Positions 9,267 through 18,626 of a stretch of DNA of 64,000 bases are shown here, piece after piece (the first letter of the stretch is position 1; the number at the start of each line of letters is the position of its first letter). A program made the translations under genes and the position numbers. Below the pieces are notes generated by a model. It did not search any database, had not been told where the DNA came from, and saw only the letters and a program-made list of their open reading frames with translations. Where the stretch lies: positions 1-64,000 of the forward strand of contig NZ_QICI01000034.1 in assembly GCF_004119445.1 (NCBI RefSeq), given 5' to 3'. Source of the DNA: Chryseobacterium sp. CH21 (GTDB taxonomy: Bacteria; Bacteroidota; Bacteroidia; Flavobacteriales; Weeksellaceae).

Positions 9267-10712
9267 TTATACTGTAGTCAGTCTCAATGTATTTGTTTTT
9301 CCACCTTCATATGATGGAGTAGCATTGATATTAATTACGAAGTCTCCTGTTTCGATATAACCGTAATTGTGCGTTAACATATTTACCTGAATGATTGTTT
9401 CGTCCGTAGATTTCTTCATATCATAGTAATAGGCATGAACACCCCAAAGAAGGTTCAGCATGGTGATTACTCTTCTGTTCCCGCTATATACGATAATGTG
9501 AGAGTTTGGTCTGTGTGCTGCAAGCTGGAAAGCTGTATAACCAGAGTGAGTAAGTGTTACAATAGCAGAAACGTTTGTTGTTTTAGCAATTCTTACTGCG
9601 GCAAGACACACCCTGTTTGTAATGAATCTTTCGTCAATACAGTTATAATCTTTTTCGATAGGCTCATTTTTGTGTTGGTAAAAATGAGTTGTTTCGATAT
9701 TCTTTACAATTTTAGCCATGTTTTCCACAACCTGTACCGGATATCTACCTACAGATGTTTCTCCGGAAAGCATTACCGCATCAGCTCCGTCCAATACAGA
9801 GTTAGCAACGTCATTTACTTCTGCTCTTGTTGGCGTTAAGCTGTTGATCATGGTTTCCATCATCTGGGTAGCGATGATTACCGGCTTAGAATAGAATCTA
9901 GCTTTTTCTACCAAGTTTTTCTGGATGGCAGGAACTTCTTCCATTGGAACTTCTACTCCAAGGTCTCCACGGGCAACCATTAATCCATCACATTCAAGAA
10001 GGATTTCATCGATATTTTTAACACCTTCAGGTTTTTCAATCTTCGCAATAATCGGAGTCTTGAATTTACCGTTTGGATGGCTTGCAATTAATTCTTTCAG
10101 GTCAATGATGTCCTGTGCGTGACGTACGAAAGAAAGAGCAATCCAGTCAACTTCCATGTCAAGCATGAAATTAGCATCCTGAACATCCTTTTCTGTCAAA
10201 GCAGGAAGAGAAACATTCGTATTAGGAAGGTTAACTCCTTTTTTAGAACTTAACGGACCTCCTTGAATGGTTTTCGCTTTTACAGTATCTTTTTCATTGG
10301 TTTCAATAACCTCCAACATTAGTTTCCCATCGTCAATAAGGATTCTTTCTCCTACTTTTACATCTTGTGGAAACTGTTGGTACGTCATATACACCTTTGT
10401 GGAATCTCCCTCCATCTTTTCATTGGTGAAGGTAAGAATATCACCCGGATTCAGGTAAGACCCTTCTTTTACAACTCCCACTCTCAGCTTAGGTCCCTGA
10501 AGATCTCCCAGAATTCCTACTGAATAACCATACTCGTTGTTGAGCTCTCTAATTATTTCAATATTTTTTCGAACTAAGTCGTAATCTGCATGGGAAAAAT
10601 TTATTCTGAAAATATCAACACCCGCTTTCATTAAATCTAACATTACCTCCTTCGACGATGAAGCAGGTCCTAGTGTTGCGATAATTTTTGTCTTCTTTAA
10701 ATACTTATTCAT
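9267..10712 (-). CDS. pyk: Pyruvate kinase
   Basis: Catalyses phosphoenolpyruvate + ADP to pyruvate + ATP, the final step of glycolysis. The 481-residue protein shows the substrate-binding start KTKIIATLGPASS, the active-site signature IAKIEKPEGVKNIDEIL, the MVARGDLGVEVP loop and IIATQMMETM. The C-terminal domain is complete. It overlaps the upstream IPExxxVDY-type gene by 8 bp and is the last gene of the acpP-fabF-rnc operon. Its stop codon abuts the tandem heptamer array. Confidence 0.97.
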   Translation of the reverse strand: MNKYLKKTKIIATLGPASSSKEVMLDLMKAGVDIFRINFSHADYDLVRKNIEIIRELNNEYGYSVGILGDLQGPKLRVGVVKEGSYLNPGDILTFTNEKMEGDSTKVYMTYQQFPQDVKVGERILIDDGKLMLEVIETNEKDTVKAKTIQGGPLSSKKGVNLPNTNVSLPALTEKDVQDANFMLDMEVDWIALSFVRHAQDIIDLKELIASHPNGKFKTPIIAKIEKPEGVKNIDEILLECDGLMVARGDLGVEVPMEEVPAIQKNLVEKARFYSKPVIIATQMMETMINSLTPTRAEVNDVANSVLDGADAVMLSGETSVGRYPVQVVENMAKIVKNIETTHFYQHKNEPIEKDYNCIDERFITNRVCLAAVRIAKTTNVSAIVTLTHSGYTAFQLAAHRPNSHIIVYSGNRRVITMLNLLWGVHAYYYDMKKSTDETIIQVNMLTHNYGYIETGDFVININATPSYEGGKTNTLRLTTV

Positions 10713-11178
10713 AATACTGGATAATTTGATAAAGTTCCTCTTCAGAACTCAGTGTATAATCTTGAATTGGAAACACAAGATTTTCAGGGAGCAAAATTAC
10801 GGAAAAATCAGGAAACTGTTCCGAACTATGCAGAATATATTCCACATCTACCTGATTATTTAATAAAAATTTAATGTTTTCTTCTTCTGTAAAGAGTTCT
10901 GTCTGAATTTTTTTTTGCTTACTTTCAGAAGATTTATTGGAAATGAAGGTAAAACAAGTCTTGGAAAACTTGTGGTAGGCTTCATATCTTGGGAAAAAAT
11001 AATCATAATATCCCCCATGAAAGACAAGGTCTTTCTTTCTTGAAAAGCTGAGGTTGTTGGTTTGATTTATTTTGTAGAAAAACTCATGAGCAGGTATATC
11101 TTTGGCTAATCTTACCAATCCTATGGCAATATCTTCAAATTCTATATCATCAAGATCATAAAGTTTTTGGATTTCCAA
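10705..11178 (-). CDS. IPExxxVDY-type protein of unknown function
   Basis: A 157-residue acidic protein with no membrane segment, starting MEIQKLYDLDDIEFEDIAIG and containing LLPENLVFPIQDYTL near its end. It matches in length and position a flavobacterial family that sits between rnc and pyk and is named for a short IPE...VDY-like motif; here the motif is only loosely kept. It overlaps rnc by 23 bp and pyk by 8 bp, so translation is probably coupled. No function can be assigned. Confidence 0.75.
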   Translation of the reverse strand: MEIQKLYDLDDIEFEDIAIGLVRLAKDIPAHEFFYKINQTNNLSFSRKKDLVFHGGYYDYFFPRYEAYHKFSKTCFTFISNKSSESKQKKIQTELFTEEENIKFLLNNQVDVEYILHSSEQFPDFSVILLPENLVFPIQDYTLSSEEELYQIIQYYE

Positions 11179-11920
11179 GTATATTTTCCTTTTTATTTAA
11201 AATATAAAATGCCCTCTGTGCTGCCTTTTCCTCTGCTTTTTTCTTGGAAGTCTCTGTTGCATTTGCAATTTTTTCGTCTCCCAGCCATACATGGCACCTG
11301 AATACTATAGATTTATTAGCTTGTATCTCCTCGCAGGTTTCGTATTTTATATTAACCTTCTTCTTCTGGCTCCATTCAAGAAGGAGACCTTTATAGCTTA
11401 CAATTTTGTTTTCAAGCTTATTGATTTCGGAAGGGGTCAGCAGTTTTTCCAAAATAATCCTTTTGCAGGTATCATAATGGAAGTCTAAATATACAGCACC
11501 AATTAAGGCTTCGAATAAATTTCCGGAGATATTTTCACCCAAAGCTGCAGAACTGTTTTGCTTTTGCAAAAGGTTGGTAAGTTTGAGGTCTTCTCCTAAT
11601 TTATTGAGATTTTTCCTATTAACAATTTTAGATTTCATTTGTGTCAGATATCCTTCATTAGCCTGAGGATAGGTCTGGAACAAATGACAAGAAATAATTG
11701 TACCCAAAACAGAATCTCCTAAAAATTCAAGCCTTTCATAGTTGCTGTCTTGATTTTTAGAAGAATTTTTCAAAGAAAAAGCTTCGCGGTAAAGAGCGAT
11801 ATTTTGTACCTCTGTACCCAATACTTTTTTAAGTTCGGTACTGAGAAAATACTCTCTCTCCGTTAGTTGTCTTTTTCTTTTTTTGAGAAGGAATTTAGAA
11901 AAGTATTTCTGTAACTCCAT
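11156..11920 (-). CDS. rnc: Ribonuclease III
   Basis: RNase III cleaves double-stranded RNA in rRNA and mRNA processing. The signature YERLEFLGDSVLGTII lies at about residues 64-79, with GNLFEALIGAVYLD supplying the second acidic active-site residue. A double-stranded RNA-binding domain follows (YKGLLLEWSQKK to KKKAEEKAAQRAFYIL). At 254 residues it has a basic N-terminal extension (KKRKRQLTEREYF) usual in Bacteroidota. It lies 9 bp after fabF. Confidence 0.96.
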   Translation of the reverse strand: MELQKYFSKFLLKKRKRQLTEREYFLSTELKKVLGTEVQNIALYREAFSLKNSSKNQDSNYERLEFLGDSVLGTIISCHLFQTYPQANEGYLTQMKSKIVNRKNLNKLGEDLKLTNLLQKQNSSAALGENISGNLFEALIGAVYLDFHYDTCKRIILEKLLTPSEINKLENKIVSYKGLLLEWSQKKKVNIKYETCEEIQANKSIVFRCHVWLGDEKIANATETSKKKAEEKAAQRAFYILNKKENILGNPKTL

Positions 11921-11929
11921 TCATTGAAT

Positions 11930-13174
11930 TTAGATTTTCTTAAATAGAACGCAAGCATTATGCCCGCCAAATCCAAAAGTATTGCTCATGGCTACTTTTA
12001 CATCTTTCTTCACAGCTGTATTAAACGTAAAGTTTAGTCTGCTGTCAATATTTTCATCATCAGTAAAATGGTTGATGGTAGGAGGAACAGTACCATGAAT
12101 AATAGTTCCCAATGCAGCAATAGCTTCAATAACACCAGCAGCTCCTAAAAGGTGGCCTGTCATTGATTTTGTAGAATTAATCTGAATGTCATAAGCGTGT
12201 TCGCCTAATAATCTTGAGATTGCATTGGATTCTGCGATGTCTCCTAATGGAGTAGAAGTACCATGCATATTGATATGATCTACTTCATCAGCAGTTAAAC
12301 CTGCATCTTCCAGGCAACTCTTCATTACCAGATAAGCACCAAGGCCTTCAGGGTGTGGAGCGGTCATGTGATGTGCATCAGCGCTTAAACCTCCTCCTAA
12401 TAATTCCGCATAAATTGTAGCACCACGTTTTACGGCGTGCTCATATTCTTCAAGAATAATACATCCTGCTCCTTCTCCTAATACAAATCCATCTCTGTCT
12501 TTGTCAAAAGGTCTTGAAGCTGTTTTAGGATCATCATTTCTTGTAGAAAGTGCCATCATTGCATTGAATCCACCGACACCACTTGCTGTAACGGCTGCTT
12601 CAGAGCCACCGCACACAATTACGTCTGCTTTTCCTAGTTGGATCAGCATTTTGGAATCAATAATAGCGTTTGCTGAAGAAGCACACGCAGATACAGTAGT
12701 ATAGTTTGGCCCGTGGAAGCCATACTCAATGGAGATATGCCCAGGAGTGATATCCGCGATCATTTTCGGGATAAAGAAAGGGTTGAATCTCGGAATTTCC
12801 GTATTGGCCCATCCTAACACTTCTGTTTCAAAAGTCTCTAAACCTCCGATTCCGGAACCCCAGATTACTCCAACTCTGTTTTTGTCCACATTGTCTTCAA
12901 TAATTCTGGAATGTGATACAGCTTCTTTGGCTGCAACAAGTCCCAGCTGAGTATTTCGGTCCATTTTTTTAGACTCTTTCTTATCGAAATGCTGTAACGG
13001 ATCGAAATTTTTTACCTCGCAAGCGAACTTTGTTTTAAAGTTTGTGGCATCAAAAAGAGTAATCGGAGCGGCACCGCTCTCACCTTTCACAAGATTTTCC
13101 CAGTATTCTTTTGCATTATTTCCTATTGGTGTTATTGCTCCAAATCCGGTTACAACTACTCTTTTTAATTCCAT
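11930..13174 (-). CDS. fabF: Beta-ketoacyl-ACP synthase II
   Basis: FabF condenses malonyl-ACP with acyl-ACP in fatty acid elongation. The Cys-His-His triad is intact: C164 in TTVSACASSANA, H304 in NMHGTSTPLGD and H341 in STKSMTGHLLGAAGV. The 414-residue length is standard. It lies 34 bp after acpP, which encodes its carrier partner. Confidence 0.97.
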   Translation of the reverse strand: MELKRVVVTGFGAITPIGNNAKEYWENLVKGESGAAPITLFDATNFKTKFACEVKNFDPLQHFDKKESKKMDRNTQLGLVAAKEAVSHSRIIEDNVDKNRVGVIWGSGIGGLETFETEVLGWANTEIPRFNPFFIPKMIADITPGHISIEYGFHGPNYTTVSACASSANAIIDSKMLIQLGKADVIVCGGSEAAVTASGVGGFNAMMALSTRNDDPKTASRPFDKDRDGFVLGEGAGCIILEEYEHAVKRGATIYAELLGGGLSADAHHMTAPHPEGLGAYLVMKSCLEDAGLTADEVDHINMHGTSTPLGDIAESNAISRLLGEHAYDIQINSTKSMTGHLLGAAGVIEAIAALGTIIHGTVPPTINHFTDDENIDSRLNFTFNTAVKKDVKVAMSNTFGFGGHNACVLFKKI

Positions 13175-13208
13175 AAACTTTGTTTAATTTCTTTTTTGTT
13201 GAAGAATA

Positions 13209-13448
13209 TTATTTATTTACTACTTCTTCGATGTAAGCGATAGCGTGTCCTACAGTAGTAATTTTTTCAGCTTGGTCATCAGGGATCTGAATGTTAAATT
13301 CTTTTTCAAATTCCATGATAAGTTCAACTGTATCTAGTGAATCAGCTCCTAAATCGTTAGTGAAGCTAGCTTCAGGAGTTACTTCTGTTTCTTCAACGTC
13401 AAGCTTATCAGCGATGATAGCTTTTACTCTTGATGCAATGTCTGACAT
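13209..13448 (-). CDS. acpP: Acyl carrier protein
   Basis: A 79-residue acidic four-helix carrier that holds growing acyl chains on a phosphopantetheine arm. The attachment serine is S37 in [15 protein letters not shown]. It is the first gene of the acpP-fabF-rnc-pyk operon. Confidence 0.97.
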   Translation of the reverse strand: MSDIASRVKAIIADKLDVEETEVTPEASFTNDLGADSLDTVELIMEFEKEFNIQIPDDQAEKITTVGHAIAYIEEVVNK

Positions 13449-13479
13449 AGTAAATTATTTTTTTAATTGTTAGATGGTG

Positions 13480-13487
13480 CAAATATA
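13480..13487 (-). promoter_or_regulatory. Promoter -10 box (TAnnTTTG) of the acpP operon
   Basis: On the minus strand the sequence reads TATATTTG, an exact match to the Bacteroidota -10 consensus, about 32 bp upstream of the acpP ATG. Confidence 0.7.
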
Positions 13488-14394
13488 TAAAATTCTTTAC
13501 GATAAAACATTTTTTTAGTCTTTTTTGTGGAGAGGAAGCTTTCATTTTAGGTTGTGAAGTTTTAGTGTTTTAGTTTTCAGGTGGTTATATTTATGGGGAC
13601 GGCATGAAGATCAATTTTGATTTCAGATAAGTGTTTTTTTTAGAACCGGAATATTTGAAATAGCTCATGATTTTGATTATTTGATTGAACCCCGAATAGG
13701 AAAATAGCTTTTTTTCATCTGTATCCTTACTCAATCATTAAATATAGGATGTTAATTTTTTGAATTGATAAATTCTATTTTTGGGAGTGATTATCTCATT
13801 ATGGTTCTTCTGAATGAAATGAATTGTCTCCGACAGCTATATTATGATTTTGGGTTTTGGGCATTAAAAAAGAGAATCTGGTATTTAGATCCTCTTTTTA
13901 TAGTAGAGCTGGAGAAACTATTTTATGGTTTGTCCATCAATGTGCTTATTTATTGACCAATATGTTTTTTTGGTATATATAATGCCTGTCAAATAATGGT
14001 TTCTGAATCATAATAGATAGACAATTTTATGCACCAGATTAAAAAATAATTTCTTCAGAATTTTTGGATGTTTTAAACAATTTTTTGAAAAAGTTTAAAA
14101 TAATGTTTAATATTTTTTTCATATTAAAGAATTATAATTTGGAATATTAATTAGACACTTTTTGTTTTATTCTTCTCTACCACAATATGTTGATTGAGTA
14201 AACTTGATTTCTTAATATATATTTAATGGATAGAGTATATTATGGAAGTAATAAATGTTCAAACCTGAAACTGCAATAGATTATAAATGGATATTGTGTT
14301 ATCCGGCAGAATTATTTTTCATTCCTATGGTGCTCAGGGTTTCGTATAATTTATTTCTATCCTGTTTAGGTAGTGGGGTTGCGTAGTAGGATAA
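13488..14394. other. Gene-poor 0.9-kb intergenic stretch
   Basis: No convincing gene is seen. A 51-codon frame from an ATG at 13801 has no recognisable features, and a terminator-like hairpin (13866-13899, AAAAAGAG...CTCTTTTT with T-run) lies inside it, which argues against coding. The rest is very AT-rich with scattered T-tracts. It may be a decayed locus. Confidence 0.5.
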
Positions 14395-15132
14395 TTACCT
14401 GCCATCATCCAAGAGTCTGGATTGTTTAATGACTTTTAGTACAACATATAGGAGCATTGTAACTACGCATCCTATAATAAAAATGTAATTTAATTTCTCA
14501 TGCTTTTTTACCACTTTTTCAATTATATCAAAAAAGCAAAATATGAGGAATAAAGCAAATAACCCATTTTTTTCTTGTTTGAGTACTTTCTTTATACTAA
14601 ATGAAATATTGGACTTTTTAAATAAAAAGATATTTGGAATAAAAGTAGGAGTTTTGCTTGCCCATTCTGTATATTTATTTGAAAACTTTTTTTCAAGAAA
14701 CTGTTCTTCTGCAAAAATTATTCTCTCATAATAAATCCAATAAAATAAAACAAAAAATATTACAAACCACAGGTTTCCAATAAATAATGCAAGACCTAGC
14801 CACATAAAAAAATTCCCTAAATATAATGGATGTCTCACTATGCTGTAGATGCCGGTACAATTCAGACTTTCAGCAATTTGCCCGTCGTTGGTGTTGCGTC
14901 CGGAAGTATTTTTAGCACTGTACCCTATAGTGTATACTCTAATCCCTAATCCTATAAAACTAACAAATAAACAATATATTTCGAAGTACACTTTGTAATT
15001 TCCAAAAAAGCTTTCATGCTGATTCGGTTGTAGAAATACAAGAAATCCAAACAAAAGAATTATTAATGGAAAATAGCTTCTATATTTGAATAGCCAACCA
15101 CCCTGGTATTCCAATTCATTTCTTAAAATCAT
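14395..15132 (-). CDS. Isoprenylcysteine carboxyl methyltransferase-like membrane protein
   Basis: A 245-residue multi-pass membrane protein with hydrophobic segments near residues 20-40, 50-70, 110-145 and 195-235. The block CTGIYSIVRHPLYLGNFFMW followed by LGLALF and, later, YYERIIFAEEQFLEKKFSNKY are the hallmark of the ICMT/PEMT-like methyltransferase fold, where R-H-P and E-E residues contact S-adenosylmethionine. The substrate is unknown; bacterial relatives modify lipids or small molecules. It stands alone between gene-poor regions. Confidence 0.82.
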   Translation of the reverse strand: MILRNELEYQGGWLFKYRSYFPLIILLFGFLVFLQPNQHESFFGNYKVYFEIYCLFVSFIGLGIRVYTIGYSAKNTSGRNTNDGQIAESLNCTGIYSIVRHPLYLGNFFMWLGLALFIGNLWFVIFFVLFYWIYYERIIFAEEQFLEKKFSNKYTEWASKTPTFIPNIFLFKKSNISFSIKKVLKQEKNGLFALFLIFCFFDIIEKVVKKHEKLNYIFIIGCVVTMLLYVVLKVIKQSRLLDDGR

Positions 15133-15316
15133 AGTTGTTGTTATTTTTATTTTGTAAAGTCATTGTCTTTTTAAGAGGTATAACAAGGTTATTTTTATTG
15201 ATAACTCTATTATACTCTGCAAAACTATTCCTTAAGCTTTTCAAAAAAAATAACCTGTGTTATAATTTATATAGATGATTCAAAAAAGGAAATTACTTAT
15301 AAATCAGAGGGGGATA

Positions 15317-15898
15317 TTATTTTTTGTAAAATCTTTTAATACGCGATAAAGACTGAGGGTGTATACTCAGATAACTTGCAATATAATATTGAGGAATGCT
15401 ATTAAGCAGATTAGGAAATTCTTTTAAAAAGTGTAAATACCTTTTGCTGGCATCCTGCTGGAGCCGTAGTATTTCTCTCTCTTCTTTCAGGATTAAAAAT
15501 TTAACTAACAGAATATTAAAAAAGTTAGCCCAACACACTTTCAGCATCAATTCATCCATAAAGGACTTTGGCCATTCAAAAATAATGGTTTCAGTAAGGG
15601 ATTTGCAGAAATTCCAGGAAGGTTCATTGCTTAGGTAGCTATATATAGAATAAGATCCAAAACTAGGTCCTACCAAAAAGTTACGGATAACTATTTCACT
15701 TTCCTTAGTATGAATCCCATAGCAAAGAATTCCTTCTGCTACAAATATAAATTTATTACAACGTTTTCCGGGCTCCATAAATGGAGTGCCTTTTTCTAAT
15801 TTTTTTACCTCTGCTTTAGAGATGAAAATCATTCTTTCTTCCTCTGGAATGGACAGTTGTGTAAGAATAGTATCTAAAATTAATTCTTGCTTTTTCAT
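15317..15898 (-). CDS. Crp/Fnr family regulator (cyclic nucleotide-binding domain)
   Basis: A 193-residue protein with a cupin-like sensor domain: KKLEKGTPFMEPGKRCNKFI, FVAEGILCYGI and VIRNFLVGPSFGSYSIYS. A C-terminal winged-helix region contains the recognition-helix-like YIASYLSIHPQSLSRIKR. Related Bacteroidota proteins are annotated as Crp/Fnr transcription factors; the ligand is unknown. It is the last chromosomal gene before the left end of the integrated element. Confidence 0.85.
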   Translation of the reverse strand: MKKQELILDTILTQLSIPEEERMIFISKAEVKKLEKGTPFMEPGKRCNKFIFVAEGILCYGIHTKESEIVIRNFLVGPSFGSYSIYSYLSNEPSWNFCKSLTETIIFEWPKSFMDELMLKVCWANFFNILLVKFLILKEEREILRLQQDASKRYLHFLKEFPNLLNSIPQYYIASYLSIHPQSLSRIKRFYKK

Positions 15899-15995
15899 AA
15901 GATGCTTTTGTTTTTGTATACGAGTTTTGCAAATGTTTATGAATGTATAAACAATTTTTCAAAAGTTTTGGTATATTCTCGGACACAAAAACAAA

Positions 15996-16044
15996 AAAGA
16001 GAAAATGTAATTATTTAAAATTCAATAAATTACAAATTCTCTTT
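15996..16044 (-). terminator. Stranded native terminator of ssrA
   Basis: On the minus strand a 17-bp stem with one two-base mismatch (16028-16044 with 15996-16012, AAAGAGAA..TGTAATT) is followed by a T-run. It begins 8 bp beyond attL, the displaced copy of the ssrA 3' end. Before integration this hairpin would have lain directly after ssrA, so I infer it was the ssrA terminator. Confidence 0.7.
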
Positions 16045-16051
16045 AGCTTAA

Positions 16052-16077
16052 AAAGTGGAGTTGGAGGTTTTCGAACC
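16052..16077 (-). other. attL: displaced copy of the ssrA 3' end
   Basis: AAAGTGGAGTTGGAGG (16052-16067) is identical to 43495-43510 inside the tmRNA gene. After two mismatches TTCGAACC (16070-16077) also matches 43513-43520. It marks the left end of the integrated element; the first 16 bp are the likely crossover core. Confidence 0.85.
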
Positions 16078-16134
16078 TATTATATTTTAATATAATTCAA
16101 AATACGTAAGTGTTTTATTTATCAGTATTTTGGC

Positions 16135-16142
16135 TATATTTG
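16135..16142 (+). promoter_or_regulatory. Putative -10 box (TATATTTG) of the integrase gene
   Basis: An exact TAnnTTTG match lies 65 bp upstream of the integrase ATG, inside the element. No clear -33 TTTG is seen. Confidence 0.45.
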
Positions 16143-16186
16143 TATAAACTAATATACTTAGTTTTTATGTTTAAATATAGAACAAG

Positions 16187-16208
16187 TAGCACCCAAACTG
16201 GCACCTGA
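16187..16208 (+). repeat. Left copy of a 22-bp subterminal repeat
   Basis: TAGCACCCAAACTGGCACCT and two further bases match 43435-43456 at 18 of 22 positions in the same orientation. Both copies lie just inside the element ends, so they may be integrase arm-binding sites. The left copy overlaps the integrase start codon. Confidence 0.5.
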
Positions 16209-17449
16209 TGAATTATACTTTCAAACTCAAGCAACCCAATGGTACAAAAGAAACTTTAATTTATTTCCGTTCGTTTTTTAACAGCGAAAATAAAAACTTC
16301 ATATACTCTACAGGTGAGAAAATAAAACCAAACGAATGGGATTTTGAAGGTAGGCAACCTAATGACTTAAACGGAAGAACTAAGAGGGCAGAAATTCATC
16401 GAAGTGTCAAAATGCAGTTAGATCGATATAGCAGTTATTTTACTGAGATTGTAAATCGCTATAAGAACATAAATGAAGAACTTACTGTTGATATTCTTAA
16501 ACAAAGATTTGATGAAAAATTCAAAAAAATTACTGTTAAAAGTGATTTCTTTAGAATATACCAGGAGTTTTTAGAAGAGAAGGAAAACGATTACACTGGA
16601 AATTTGATTTCAAATTCAACTTTAAAACGATACAAATGTAATAAGACATTACTTGAAGAGTTTGAAAACTGTTATAAAGTTAAGGTTAGTTTAGGAAAAT
16701 TTGATGATAAACTTTATAACAAATTTTTGAAATATTGCATTGAAGAGAAAAAGCATTCTGCAAATACTTTACATAGAAATGTTGGTTTATTAAAGACATT
16801 TCTTCTTTGGGCTTTAAATAAAAAATATACTTACAATAACAATTTTATTGCCTTCAAGAAACCTGCTAAATTTACAACTGATGAAATAGCTTTAAATTAT
16901 GATCAAGTTGAATTCATCTATAATTATGATCTCAGTGAAAACAAAAGATTGGAAAAGGTACGTGATCTTTTTATTTTTGGTTGTACTACAGGAATGAGAT
17001 TTGGCAATTACAGTACGATTTCAAGAAGTGATGTTGATGGTGATTTTATCCGAGTGATTGACTTAAAAAGCAGATCTAAAAGCTTAGCAATTCCTTTAAA
17101 CAGTATTTCTAAATCAATACTTGAAAAGTATGATTTTAACCTGCCTAGTATTACAAATCAGAAGATGAATGAATACATTAAAGAGGTTTTTAAAAAGTTA
17201 GAATTCACTGATGAAATAAAGAAAACTATGAAATACGGTGATGAGTTAGTAGATCTAAAAGCTGAATTTTGGACAAGAATTTCCTCACACACTGCAAGGA
17301 GAAGCTTCATTACAATAATGAAGAACAAACGGGTTCCGGATAAAGTAATTATGAGTTATACAGGTCACACAAGTTTAGAAGTTTTTAATGCTTACTATAG
17401 ACCAAGCGAAGAAGACAAGATCAATTATATGAACGAAGTTTTTAAATAA
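16208..17449 (+). CDS. int: Tyrosine recombinase (integrase) of the element
   Basis: A 413-residue site-specific recombinase that would cut and rejoin the element at ssrA. The N-terminal part is an arm-binding and SAM-like region typical of Bacteroidota integrases (KLKQPNGTKETLIYFRSFF). The catalytic residues are visible: R264 in TTGMRFGNYS, H361 and R364 in SHTARRSF, H387 in TGHTS and the nucleophile Y396 in FNAYYRP. The ATG at 16208 overlaps the left subterminal repeat. The gene points into the element and is followed 15 bp later by a frameshifted gene. Confidence 0.95.
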   Translation: MNYTFKLKQPNGTKETLIYFRSFFNSENKNFIYSTGEKIKPNEWDFEGRQPNDLNGRTKRAEIHRSVKMQLDRYSSYFTEIVNRYKNINEELTVDILKQRFDEKFKKITVKSDFFRIYQEFLEEKENDYTGNLISNSTLKRYKCNKTLLEEFENCYKVKVSLGKFDDKLYNKFLKYCIEEKKHSANTLHRNVGLLKTFLLWALNKKYTYNNNFIAFKKPAKFTTDEIALNYDQVEFIYNYDLSENKRLEKVRDLFIFGCTTGMRFGNYSTISRSDVDGDFIRVIDLKSRSKSLAIPLNSISKSILEKYDFNLPSITNQKMNEYIKEVFKKLEFTDEIKKTMKYGDELVDLKAEFWTRISSHTARRSFITIMKNKRVPDKVIMSYTGHTSLEVFNAYYRPSEEDKINYMNEVFK

Positions 17450-17464
17450 TCACTACTTTAGATT

Positions 17465-18198
17465 ATGGATCAAAAAAAGCTTTACGGACGTTGGTACTTT
17501 TGGGAAGAATTTGTAGGATATCCTATGATCATATATTATTGGTTAAAGGGAGAAAAAATTCAAAAGCTGTTAGCAAAAAGAATTGAAATAGCTAAACAGA
17601 AATCCTCTCAGCTCATTATTAATGAAAAAATGAAGAATGAGTTTTTGATTAAATATGAAAAGCTGGACAACTTCTTCAGTTTTCACTTCAAAGATATTGA
17701 TACGTCAAGAAATCACAATTTTGAAGAGAAGATTCAATACTGCTTAAATCAATATAAAAAAGAATCCACCAGTTTGATAAGTTCAAGTAGTCTAATGAAG
17801 TTACATAGTAATTTTTTAAGTGGTGCTGAAACTACACTTTTTCTATATTTTGCTTTGGACAGCAAAACTAAAAGAGATATACGCTTATCAGATATTATGA
17901 TTGGTGAAAACAGCTCTAAAATTTTTATTGCTTTTCTGAAAGGCAAAAAATTCATCGATGAAAATAATAATCTGCTTGTAGATCAGAAATCTTCATTTAT
18001 AAGAATTCACCGTCTTTTAAGGATAATCATATTATTAATCCGGATTTTCAAGACACTACTGTTATTGAGGCGATGGAAAATGAATACAATACGAATTTTG
18101 ACAAAGGAACATTTTCGAGAGCAGTAACTGTGAAACCAAATGATTTTGAAGAAAGTATATATCAGGAATTATATAAGTTATTTAATATCAGGAATTAA
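17465..18198 (+). pseudogene. Unknown element protein, frameshifted near residue 184
   Basis: The frame from ATG 17465 encodes an amphipathic, lysine-rich protein (LYGRWYFWEEFVGYPMIIYY at the start, GAETTLFLYFALDSKTKRDI in the middle). It then loses character after FIRIHRL, while the next frame carries KDNHIINPDFQDTTVIEAME through ELYKLFNIRN and a stop at 18196-18198. One extra T in the run at 18015-18018 restores a protein of about 244 residues. This may be true decay or a homopolymer sequencing error. I do not recognise the family; its place between integrase and HTH gene suggests a role in mobility control. Confidence 0.6.
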
Positions 18199-18215
18199 AC
18201 TTTACGCAATTGAGT

Positions 18216-18284
18216 AAAATTGTATCATTAATTATTCGAATTATACAATTTTGTCTGCAAATGAATACGACAAATTATGCAGAC
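18216..18284. promoter_or_regulatory. Two nested palindromes before the HTH gene, candidate operators
   Basis: AAAATTGTAT (18216-18225) pairs perfectly with ATACAATTTT (18243-18252), and GTCTGCA (18253-18259) with TGCAGAC (18278-18284). The second overlaps the HTH start codon at 18277. Abutting palindromes across a regulator's own start suggest autoregulation; a transcript hairpin is the alternative. Confidence 0.5.
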
Positions 18285-18555
18285 AACAAATCCATTTCAA
18301 ACAATTCTTGACGAATTAGAGGAAGTGAAAGACTTACTCTATTCTCTAAAAAAAGAACCTGAAATTGAGTTGAAAAAGAAACTGTATTCTATCAAAGAAT
18401 GCTCAGAAATTCTCAAACTTGATTATCAAACTGTTCGCTCGCACATTTTAAAAGGAAATATTAAAGCGGAACAAATTGGAAGATTCTACAGAGTTAACCA
18501 TTTTGATCTAATGAGTGCTTTAAACGAAGTTAAATCGCTTAAGTACAAGAGATAA
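18277..18555 (+). CDS. Helix-turn-helix (excisionase/MerR-like) DNA-binding protein
   Basis: A 92-residue protein with a short coiled N-terminus (LDELEEVKDLLYSLKKE) and a winged helix-turn-helix of the excisionase family: KKLYSIKECSEILKLDYQTV, then SHILKGNIKAEQIGRFYRV. Such proteins control excision or replication genes in Bacteroidota mobile elements. Palindromes overlap its start. The primase-helicase gene follows 71 bp later. Confidence 0.83.
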   Translation: MQTTNPFQTILDELEEVKDLLYSLKKEPEIELKKKLYSIKECSEILKLDYQTVRSHILKGNIKAEQIGRFYRVNHFDLMSALNEVKSLKYKR

Positions 18556-18626
18556 ATAGAAATCATATTTATCTAAACATTTTATTCTATACAGTATTTC
18601 CTGTACGGTATTAAATCTTTAAAATT

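Noticed and set aside
13765..13956. 63-codon frame in the gap beside acpP
   Set aside because: It needs a TTG start, has no recognisable feature, and a terminator-like hairpin lies within it.
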